A stretch of DNA of 64,000 nucleotides from Fidelibacterota bacterium. Its GTDB lineage: Bacteria > Fidelibacterota > Marinisomatia > SCGC-AAA003-L08 > D37C17. The translations under genes were made by a program, and so were the position numbers. The stretch spans positions 1 through 64,000 of the forward strand of contig PBEF01000003.1 in assembly GCA_002717625.1 (NCBI GenBank), given 5' to 3'. This document shows positions 58,501-64,000 of this stretch, in pieces. How positions within the stretch are numbered: position 1 is the first letter of the stretch; each line of letters starts with the position of its first letter. The notes under the pieces are model-generated. The model searched no databases. It was not told the origin of the DNA and worked only from the letters and a program-made list of their open reading frames with translations.

Positions 58501-58766
58501 TTAATATCTCCGTGTAATAAAGAAACAAGTCGCGCCTCTTTTGTTTGTAAAAACTTATATTCCCATATCTTTGTTGTCTCTGATTTATTATTAATATTAT
58601 GGAGAGAAAGGGCCTTGTTTTCAAAAGAATAAAACTGATACCCTTGATCGTTTTGTAATAAAAGATATGGTTCTATGGGCGCGCTTGTCTGCCCTATATC
58701 TATTAATAAGACAAAAAGGGGAAGGACATATAAAAAGTTTTTTTGAACAAAAGGCATTTTATACAT
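55524..58766 (-). CDS. Large secreted protein with FG-GAP-like and Ig-like repeats
   Basis: A 1080-aa protein with a signal peptide (about 1-28). The N-terminal 390 residues look like a beta-propeller of FG-GAP/VCBS type (GDIKGDSKKEIIAV near 88; DVDQDKADDVIIY near 199). About 390-1030 holds roughly six Ig/cadherin-like domains of the putative-Ig (He_PIG) kind, each ending in a W-x-P or similar turn and beginning with a P-x-(I/L)-x-x-x-P string (near 478, 648, 738, 839 and 927). The tail is low in complexity and has the repeated segment IFIEKKDT. It may be an adhesin or a cell-surface structural protein. I cannot name it. Confidence 0.75.
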   Translation of the reverse strand: MYKMPFVQKNFLYVLPLFVLLIDIGQTSAPIEPYLLLQNDQGYQFYSFENKALSLHNINNKSETTKIWEYKFLQTKEARLVSLLHGDIKGDSKKEIIAVLHSFGQQGEVYIFSMKDNIPFGPPEILKIPTEKTGTTPAQAKLINWDRQKKQEILLACSSPERELLVLDYYNNNLKIIKTLASDFMSSTYGPIKFFTTDVDQDKADDVIIYSTKETLEEHIVFSSSPAVSNIIRENINFSTLTGVQNKQNFFILGNKQNLDNTAYSLLEKEDIKIPLGVSGPVSLVALADSGLVVLSNKQKLFFMKENKIKKITTPPFISTQTQYIIDKQNTAALFFSKKENKQTLVMFNSQKPNPLVNTAKEKKTQTKEYKTTIHDTLFINVEQKLIVPILKPDALNIESIETQKKPEGMSLNSKSLEFVWSPTRADTGIYSFQYLANYVSDATLEEDTSNNAQLKLKKTFKTTTEMHEYFIYVNDFPQLIINNPLDTIHTTGFFQSSYNVVDYLYQKKPTLQVVNPKNNNLLINDNEIYWEPSRLDFGMKNFLVFVDDGMAQDTANISVFIDTTIIKTQENMDFIITVNEPFTYQIPHQKGVIYKKIKTPQNLRISTQGTIYWVPIMTQVDMNSIIIKAESPQNTKEYILNVYVNAVPVISSQPAEKEYIQAGKNFTFQFQSFDMNANPELQWAYITNDTLPEFMINQFGLLSFDTTNKIDNFTYIITLNDRVDKDEFIGKLYVNETPKIISTPDTHVEFGGIYQYVVQAEDRNTEKPYQENKKNQLYYDMPVFPQGTSFDKTTQTITWKPTEKQIGKNNFSILVTDSIDFVTQDFSVFVNDKPSIVGPDSLKIMLGDTLFHYFDAQDLNQDSELLYTIKTTIDEILFSGKTGKLVWIPKEEDLGFHTLEISVSDGFHAGTDRQKINIFVYKNPVLLNTPMEKAFVNIDYIFNPKGEDMFLDSLFSKDLFLSILSSDTMFTGQTDSLTQNLRWKPTISEVGEHTLTFNLIDKYKNTQKYTFPIKVDLSPCETIQQPCEGLDTLIINKTDTIEKTIIDSIFIEKKDTIFIEKNKKIQNNTKEWKPRGLGF

Positions 58767-58850
58767 AATAATTGTTAATAAATTTAGGGGTATTATTTAC
58801 TTTTTCAAAATTAAGAAATTGTTTTATAAAAATAATAAGGTTATTTAAAA

Positions 58851-59141
58851 ATGAAATCTATTAACTTATTTAAAAAAGAGTTGGCCATTTTATGGGAAGA
58901 TAATCAGGAAACCATTATTTCTTATAGCCTTCTTAGACAACTTTGTCCGTGTGCTTTTTGTAGCGGAGAAACCGATGCGCTGGGTAAAAAATATGGAGGA
59001 CAAACCATACCGGAAAGTGAAGATGTTTTTGTTGTGCGTTTTAAACAAATAGGTTATTACGGGCTACAGTTTTTCTTTTCAGATGGACATAAAGATGGAA
59101 TTTATACATTTGATTTTTTAAAAAAACAAAAAACTCAATAA
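58851..59141 (+). CDS. DUF971 domain protein
   Basis: A 96-aa protein with the DUF971 fold (the N-terminal part of gamma-butyrobetaine hydroxylase). The motif LLRQLCPCAFCSG (28-39) holds Cys32, 34 and 37, possible metal ligands, and VVRFKQIGYYGLQFFFSDGH is the second conserved run. DUF971 proteins are linked to iron-sulfur or molybdenum cofactor work in some genomes, but the role is open. A weak AAGG site precedes the ATG. Confidence 0.85.
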   Translation: MKSINLFKKELAILWEDNQETIISYSLLRQLCPCAFCSGETDALGKKYGGQTIPESEDVFVVRFKQIGYYGLQFFFSDGHKDGIYTFDFLKKQKTQ

Positions 59142-59145
59142 CTAT

Positions 59146-59793
59146 ATGTCTATACAAAATATTGTTTGGGATTGGAACGGGACTATCGTTAACGACGCTC
59201 AGGTCTTTGTTGACACAATGAACTTTCTTTTAGCTTCAGAAAGTCTTCCACTTACTCATCTACAAGACTACAGACAAAACTTTGTTTTTCCTGTTGAACA
59301 ATATTGGAAACACCTTGGTTTTTCTTTAAACACAAAAGAATTTAATAAAAAAAACTCGTTGTTTATTAAACAATATCAAAAGAACATGTTTGTTCCCTTG
59401 CTGCACCCTGGTATAAAAAAATTAATAGGGCTTTTAAATGCAGAAAAAATTAGACAGTTTGTTTTGTCTGCATCTGAAAATTCTTTATTGCAGCAATCTA
59501 TCAAACACTATAAACTAACCTCTTTGTTTGTAGATTGTTTTGGAGTAAAAAACCTAAACGCTAAAGGAAAAGAGCTTTTAGGAAAAAAATTATTTAAAAA
59601 ACATTTTCTAAACAATAAAAAAACTTTATTAATAGGAGATACTGAGTATGATGCGCGCGTAGCAGACGCTTTAGGGTGTCCTGTTGTTTTGGTTTCCTAT
59701 GGACATATTAACCATAACAGGCTTTCTAAAACAAACAAAACAGTTGTTGCTTCCGTTAAAGAGCTCTCTGATTTTATTTTTTCTAATCAATAA
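59146..59793 (+). CDS. HAD-family hydrolase (phosphoglycolate phosphatase-like)
   Basis: A 215-aa HAD hydrolase with a helical cap (about 15-85). Motif I is DWNGT at 9-13: the nucleophile Asp9 is present but the usual second Asp is Asn11. Motif II is VLSASENS, and motif IV is GDTEYDARVA. The Asn form is known in a branch of HAD proteins (often called DWNGT-type), so it need not mean loss of activity. The substrate is a small phosphate ester. It is 4 bases after DUF971 and overlaps the convergent PNP-like gene by 11 bases. Confidence 0.8.
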   Translation: MSIQNIVWDWNGTIVNDAQVFVDTMNFLLASESLPLTHLQDYRQNFVFPVEQYWKHLGFSLNTKEFNKKNSLFIKQYQKNMFVPLLHPGIKKLIGLLNAEKIRQFVLSASENSLLQQSIKHYKLTSLFVDCFGVKNLNAKGKELLGKKLFKKHFLNNKKTLLIGDTEYDARVADALGCPVVLVSYGHINHNRLSKTNKTVVASVKELSDFIFSNQ

Positions 59794-60205
59794 CATATGC
59801 AAAAATATTCTTAAATCCAGCACAATATGCAGCAATTACATGGTTACATAAAAAACGTGTTGCAATCATATTTTTTTTAATTCTTACGGGTTTGTGTTGT
59901 CCAAAACATACCGCTATTTTAGATTGTTTAGAAAAACCATATATTTCGGTTATATCAAAAAATTTTATTTCATTGTTTTGTTTTCCTATAAGTGGATTTT
60001 TTCCCGTTTTGTTGATATGGTTAGAAATAGGTATTATGCTAAGGCCTTTATTAAAACCTCGATCATATATAAAAATGGGCTCTTTTTTTCCTTGTTCTTC
60101 TTTAAAAAAATCAATTGAATTTTGAGGAAGTTTACGTACTTCTTCTTTGTGATTTTTTTTATAACTGTTATACGCTTCGCTTGTAATAAAAATACGCTTA
60201 TTCAT
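59783..60205 (-). CDS. Short protein resembling parts of purine nucleoside phosphorylase
   Basis: A 140-aa protein. SIIPISNHINKTGKNPLIG (56-74) and FFDITEIY match the PNP segment written D-L-M-I-I-x-D-H-I-N-x-x-G-x-N-P-L-I-G ... F-P-D-M-S-x-A-Y. NMIATRFLCNHVIAAYCAGF aligns with the later PNP stretch around VANHAGM. The N-terminal phosphate loop, the middle substrate loop and the C-terminal catalytic Asn are absent. I choose ATG at 60205 (an upstream ATG at 60235 lies in yggS). It overlaps yggS by 8 bases. It may be a decayed or a reshaped PNP-fold protein. The match is by memory only. Confidence 0.5.
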   Translation of the reverse strand: MNKRIFITSEAYNSYKKNHKEEVRKLPQNSIDFFKEEQGKKEPIFIYDRGFNKGLSIIPISNHINKTGKNPLIGKQNNEIKFFDITEIYGFSKQSKIAVCFGQHKPVRIKKNMIATRFLCNHVIAAYCAGFKNIFAYVID

Positions 60206-60908
60206 ATCTACTCTTATCAAACAAAAGAGTTCCAAGCCTGATGTGTGTTGCTCCTATTTGTAGGGCCTGCTTATAGTCTCCGCTCATTCCCAAAGACAAA
60301 GAAGAGCAGGTTGGATTTATTGTTTTTTCTATTGTTTTCTGTATTTTTTTTATTTTTTGAAAATATTCTTTAATTTTTTTTGTGTTTTGAGTGTTTGGGC
60401 CTATAGACATTATACCACAAAGTTTTATGTTTTGTAGTTTTTTTGTTTTTTTAGCAAGGAAAAGAGTTTCTTCGTTAGAAGCTCCTGCTTGTGTTGGTTT
60501 TCCCTTTAAATTGGTTTGTAAAAAAATTTTTTGTTTTTTGTTGTTTTTTTTTGCCACAGCATTAATTTTTACAAGAAGCTTTAAACTATCTACAGACTGT
60601 ATAACATCATATGTTTGAACAGCTTTATTTGTTTTGTTTCTTTGAAGGCGCCCTATTAGGTGTATTTTTGTTTTAGGATTAAGTTTGTTATTTTTTAGTT
60701 TGTATTGTGTTTCTTGAACTTTGCTTTCTCCTATTTGAAAAAGATTTTGTTCTTCTGCGCTTTTAATTGCTTGAAAAGAAAATGTTTTTGTAACAACAAT
60801 AATTTTGACCTTTTTGGGGAAAGGGGAATATTTTAAAATGTTGTTTGTTACTGTTTGTAGGTGGGATAGGTTGAGGGTTGTTTTTTTTAATTTATATACA
60901 GCACTCAT
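60198..60908 (-). CDS. PLP-homeostasis protein, YggS/PROSC family
   Basis: A 236-aa one-domain PLP protein with the alanine-racemase N-terminal barrel. PLP Lys41 lies in VVTKTFS; HLIGRLQRNKTNKA and the LSLGMSGDYKQALQIGATHIRLGT block are signatures. It balances PLP and amino acids in the cell and lacks racemase activity. The gene is very T-rich on the + strand. It lies 8 bases after gyrA on the same strand. Confidence 0.94.
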   Translation of the reverse strand: MSAVYKLKKTTLNLSHLQTVTNNILKYSPFPKKVKIIVVTKTFSFQAIKSAEEQNLFQIGESKVQETQYKLKNNKLNPKTKIHLIGRLQRNKTNKAVQTYDVIQSVDSLKLLVKINAVAKKNNKKQKIFLQTNLKGKPTQAGASNEETLFLAKKTKKLQNIKLCGIMSIGPNTQNTKKIKEYFQKIKKIQKTIEKTINPTCSSLSLGMSGDYKQALQIGATHIRLGTLLFDKSRYE

Positions 60909-60916
60909 TGTTTTTT

Positions 60917-63391
60917 TTATTCGCTTTTTATCTGTTCTTCCTCTTCATTAAACTCGTCTTCCTTTATAACTTTTGTTACCGATGCAATTTGAGCTTTTTC
61001 ATCTAATTTTAAAAGTTTAACGCCTTGCGTGTTTCTTCCTATAATACTTAGGTTTGTAACTGTTTGTCTAATCATAATTCCTTTATCTGTTATAATCATT
61101 AAATCATCTTCATCAACAACCTCCATAATAGAAATTAATTTTCCTGTTTTGTTGTTGGCCTTTAAAGTAAAAACCCCTTTTCCGCCTCTTTTTTGTTCCC
61201 TATATTCTTCAAGCAAGCTTCTTTTTCCAAAACCCTTACTGGACACAACTAAAACCTGTCCCTCTCTTTTAACCACCAACATTCCTATAACAAAATCATC
61301 TTTAAAAGACATTCTAATGCCTGTAACCCCTTTGGTTTTTCTTCCTGTTGAGCGAATTTGGTTTTCATTAAACCTGATTGCTTTTCCATTGTTTGTTGCT
61401 AATAAAACATCTTGGTCTCCTGTGCTTATTTTTGCTTGAATTAATTCATCTCCATCATTAACATCAACAGCATATATTCCTCCTTTTCGGGGCCTGCTAT
61501 ACAACATTAAACGGCTTCTTTTAATTAACCCTTTTTTAGTACACATTATTAATTGTTGTTCTTCTGTAAACTCTTTAACCGAAACAAAGGCCTTAACTTT
61601 ATCTTTAGAACCACACCCTATTAAATTAATGATTGCCCTGCCTTGAGATGTTCGAGAGGCTTGAGGAATTTGATGCACCTTTAACCAATAACACTTTCCT
61701 GTGTCTGTAAAAAACAACATTGTATTATGGGTTGATGCAATAAAAAGATGTTCTACAAAATCATCTTGTTTTGTGTTTGCTCCCCTCATTCCCTTTCCTC
61801 CTCTGTTTTGTGTTTTCCATGTAGAAACAGGAAGGCGCTTAATATACCCGTTGTGGCTAATAGTTACCACCATATCTTCATCGGCTATCATATCCTCAAT
61901 TGTTAAATCTCCGCTAATTGGTATTATTTCTGTTTTTCTTTCATCTCCATATTTATTGTTTATTTCCAACAATTCTTCTTTAATAATAGAGCTTTGTAAT
62001 TGATAGTTGTTTAAAATATCTTGATAGTGCTTTATTTTGTTTTGGAGATCCATTAATTCCTCTAACAACTTATCTGTTTCTAGCGATGTTAGTTTTTGCA
62101 ATCTCATATCTAAAATTGCTTTTGTTTGAACATCTGTAAAATTAAACATTTTTATTAATTTTGTTTTTGCCTCATCTGGGTTTTTAGATTTTTTTATTAA
62201 TTCTATAACTTTGTCTATATTTTCTAAGGCTTTTTTTAATCCTTCTAAAATGTGTGCTCTTGTTTCCGCTTCTTTTAAATCAAATTTTGTTCTTTTTATT
62301 ATAATTTCTCTTCTAAAAAGCAAAAATTGATTTAATACCTCTTGAATAGACATAACCTTAGGAACACCTTCAACAATCGCCAACATAATAATTCCAAAAG
62401 TGTCTTGAAGTTGTGTTTGTTTATATAGGTTGTTTAAAATAATTTCAGCAATAGCATCTCTTTTACACTCTATTACTATTCTCATACCATCTTTATCAGA
62501 CTCATCTCTTAAATCTGAAATTCCTTCTAATTTTTTTTCTCTAACGAGGTCTGCAACCCTTTCTATTAAACTTGCCTTGTTAACTTGATACGGAATTTCA
62601 TTGATAATAATAACTTCTTTGCCATTTTCTTTTTCTTCAATAGTGGCCCTGCCTCGCATAACAACTCGGCCCCGCCCTGTTGTATAAGCCTCTTTTATTC
62701 CATCTATCCCCATAATAAAACCCGCTGTTGGAAAATCAGGGCCCTTTATATGTTGTTCAAATAATTCTTCGCTTGTTATGTTTGGATTTTCTAATAGCGC
62801 AACAAGCCCAGAAACAAGTTCTTTAAGATTATGGGGAGGAATTTTTGTTGCCATTCCAACAGCAATTCCCTCTGAACCATTCATTAAAAGGTTGGGAATT
62901 TGTGTTGGTAAAACAGAGGGCTCTTCTAAACTATCATCAAAATTTGGTTGTAAAGAAACCGTTTCTTTTTCTATATCTTTTAACATTTCTGATGCAATTT
63001 TAGACATTTTTGCCTCTGTATAACGCATAGCAGCAGCACCGTCCCCATCAACTGAACCAAAGTTTCCTTGTCCATCTATTAATAAATATCTTAAAGACCA
63101 GGGTTGTGCCATTCTTACTAAAGAGTCATATATAGACTGATCTCCGTGTGGATGATATTTACCAATAACCTCTCCTACAATTCTTGCACTTTTTTTATGT
63201 TTTCTGTTCCATTGAGCCCCAATGCCTGCAGCTCCATACAAAACTCTTCTATGTACTGGTTTTAAGCCATCTCTAACATCTGGAAGGGCTCTGCTTATAA
63301 TAACAGACATTGCATATGAAAGATATGATTCTTCCATTTCGTCAACTAAGTCTCTTCCTAAAATACTTTGATTTTTAAATTCTTCTTCCAT
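60917..63391 (-). CDS. gyrA: DNA gyrase subunit A
   Basis: An 824-aa type II topoisomerase subunit that makes the double-strand break. Catalytic Tyr124 lies in AMRYTEA, and DVRDGLKPVHRRVLY (38-52) is the N-terminal motif. The quinolone-determining region reads HPHGDQSIYD at 80-89: Gln85 stands where E. coli has Ser83, and Asp89 matches Asp87. The C-terminal six-blade propeller starts with the GyrA box QNRGGKG; a second QKRGGKG is in a later blade. The box and gyrB next door show it is gyrase, not ParC. Confidence 0.97.
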   Translation of the reverse strand: MEEEFKNQSILGRDLVDEMEESYLSYAMSVIISRALPDVRDGLKPVHRRVLYGAAGIGAQWNRKHKKSARIVGEVIGKYHPHGDQSIYDSLVRMAQPWSLRYLLIDGQGNFGSVDGDGAAAMRYTEAKMSKIASEMLKDIEKETVSLQPNFDDSLEEPSVLPTQIPNLLMNGSEGIAVGMATKIPPHNLKELVSGLVALLENPNITSEELFEQHIKGPDFPTAGFIMGIDGIKEAYTTGRGRVVMRGRATIEEKENGKEVIIINEIPYQVNKASLIERVADLVREKKLEGISDLRDESDKDGMRIVIECKRDAIAEIILNNLYKQTQLQDTFGIIMLAIVEGVPKVMSIQEVLNQFLLFRREIIIKRTKFDLKEAETRAHILEGLKKALENIDKVIELIKKSKNPDEAKTKLIKMFNFTDVQTKAILDMRLQKLTSLETDKLLEELMDLQNKIKHYQDILNNYQLQSSIIKEELLEINNKYGDERKTEIIPISGDLTIEDMIADEDMVVTISHNGYIKRLPVSTWKTQNRGGKGMRGANTKQDDFVEHLFIASTHNTMLFFTDTGKCYWLKVHQIPQASRTSQGRAIINLIGCGSKDKVKAFVSVKEFTEEQQLIMCTKKGLIKRSRLMLYSRPRKGGIYAVDVNDGDELIQAKISTGDQDVLLATNNGKAIRFNENQIRSTGRKTKGVTGIRMSFKDDFVIGMLVVKREGQVLVVSSKGFGKRSLLEEYREQKRGGKGVFTLKANNKTGKLISIMEVVDEDDLMIITDKGIMIRQTVTNLSIIGRNTQGVKLLKLDEKAQIASVTKVIKEDEFNEEEEQIKSE

Positions 63392-63399
63392 AAAAAAAA

Positions 63400-64000
63400 C
63401 TACACATCCACATTTGTTGCATATTTAGCGTTCTTTAAAATAAATTCTCTTCTTGGTTCAACATCATCTCCCATTAGGTCCGCAAAAACCTTGTTTGGGT
63501 CTTTTAGTTGTTCTAAAGTTACCTGATAAAGTGTTCTGTTTTCAGGGTTCATTGTTGTTTCCCATAATTGTTCTGCATTCATTTCACCTAAACCTTTATA
63601 GCGCTGTATATCAAACTTAACATTATTGTTTTTATAATCTTCAACAACCAGGTCCTTTTCTTGGTCTGTATATACCCATTTTTCTGTTTTCCCTTTAATT
63701 ATTTTATATAAAGGGGGTAGGGCTATATATACATATCCTCCTAAAATAAGCTCTGGCATTTTTCTATATAAAAAGGTTAACAAGAGGGTTCTAATATGAG
63801 ATCCGTCAACATCTGCATCTGTCATTATAATTATTTTATGATATCTTAAATTTTCTACATTAAAATCTCCCGCAGAGGTTTCTTCTGCTTCTCCATCTCC
63901 TCCAAAGCCGGCACCAAAAGCTGTAATCATTGTTTGTATTTCGTTATTATTTAAAAGTTTGTCTATTCTTGCTTTTTCTGAATTAATAACCTTTCCCCTT
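63400..64000 (-). CDS. gyrB: DNA gyrase subunit B, 3' part (cut by window edge)
   Basis: The C-terminal 200 residues of Gyr[18 protein letters not shown] is the Toprim acidic motif; [19 protein letters not shown] and the last [12 protein letters not shown] are typical. The start is outside the window; upstream of the ATG at 63930 the frame continues with [18 protein letters not shown] to base 64000. Its stop lies 8 bases before the gyrA start, so gyrB-gyrA is one operon. The last strand, after FIL, is short. Confidence 0.97.
   Translation of the reverse strand, partial: RGKVINSEKARIDKLLNNNEIQTMITAFGAGFGGDGEAEETSAGDFNVENLRYHKIIIMTDADVDGSHIRTLLLTFLYRKMPELILGGYVYIALPPLYKIIKGKTEKWVYTDQEKDLVVEDYKNNNVKFDIQRYKGLGEMNAEQLWETTMNPENRTLYQVTLEQLKDPNKVFADLMGDDVEPRREFILKNAKYATNVDV

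Noticed and set aside
59892-60125. Two plus-strand open frames opposite the PNP-like gene
   Set aside because: Their composition is that of an antisense frame and they have no motif; the minus-strand frame has the PNP-like motifs.

Overview
The window is 64 kb of AT-rich, tightly packed chromosome from a Gram-negative bacterium. Outer-membrane genes (lpxB, lpxK, waaA, an Omp85-type barrel) show the cell type. The SecD/SecF pair, the DUF5117-type metalloprotease, the ParAB-M23-bactofilin-ATP synthase order, type B L31 and proteins with Ig-like repeats point to the Fibrobacteres-Chlorobi-Bacteroidetes side of the tree. An AT-rich marine lineage such as Marinimicrobia (SAR406) would fit. This placement is inference from gene content, not from a phylogeny. 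I see no rRNA, CRISPR array, prophage, transposase or integrase. No gap between genes exceeds about 155 bases, and many genes overlap by 1 to 38 bases.

Layout. 40-149: tRNA-Glu and its terminator. 187-3550 (+): an alpha/beta hydrolase coupled to a metallo-beta-lactamase-fold hydrolase; then a short two-repeat protein with its own strong promoter, Shine-Dalgarno site and terminator; then a one-POTRA Omp85-like barrel that starts just past that terminator. 3547-8024 (-): miaA, a glycosyltransferase, a FakA-FakB fusion and plsY, a likely route from free fatty acids to phospholipid. 8073-14674 (-): an 877-aa secreted metalloprotease, purA, secF and secD. 14826-24482 (+): parA, parB, an M23 peptidase, a bactofilin, then atpZ, an atpI-like gene and all eight ATP synthase subunits. 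24485-28496 (-): a lipid kinase, a DUF3108 protein, waaA, a KdsC-like phosphatase and a NeuA-type (not KdsB-type) CMP-sugar synthetase. 28574-34882: membrane protein, plsC, mutY and a marR gene with a visible operator, then a methyltransferase, a Xaa-Pro peptidase, a TPR protein, a B12-binding mutase subunit and dtd.

34884-49612 (-): a run of housekeeping genes: dnaE, prmC, prfA, DUF1385, rpmE2, rpmB, an aspartate aminotransferase, rho, folC, murI, an amidase, ftsB and eno. 49747-55543: a flippase, a small acidic-tailed membrane protein, then a Gfo/Idh oxidoreductase with lpxB, a DUF374 acyltransferase and lpxK. 55524-58766 (-): a 1080-aa secreted protein with FG-GAP-like and Ig-like repeats. 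58851-60908: DUF971, a HAD phosphatase, a short protein that resembles pieces of purine nucleoside phosphorylase, and a YggS protein. 60917-64000 (-): gyrA and the 3' end of gyrB, cut by the window edge.

Most of the window is core genome. The parts most worth a second look are the FakA-FakB/PlsY neighbourhood, the two-repeat small protein with the mini-Omp85 behind its terminator, the NeuA-type enzyme next to waaA, the lone Gfo/Idh in a lipid A operon, the PNP-like remnant, the MarR-MutY operon and the Gln at the quinolone-determining position of GyrA.
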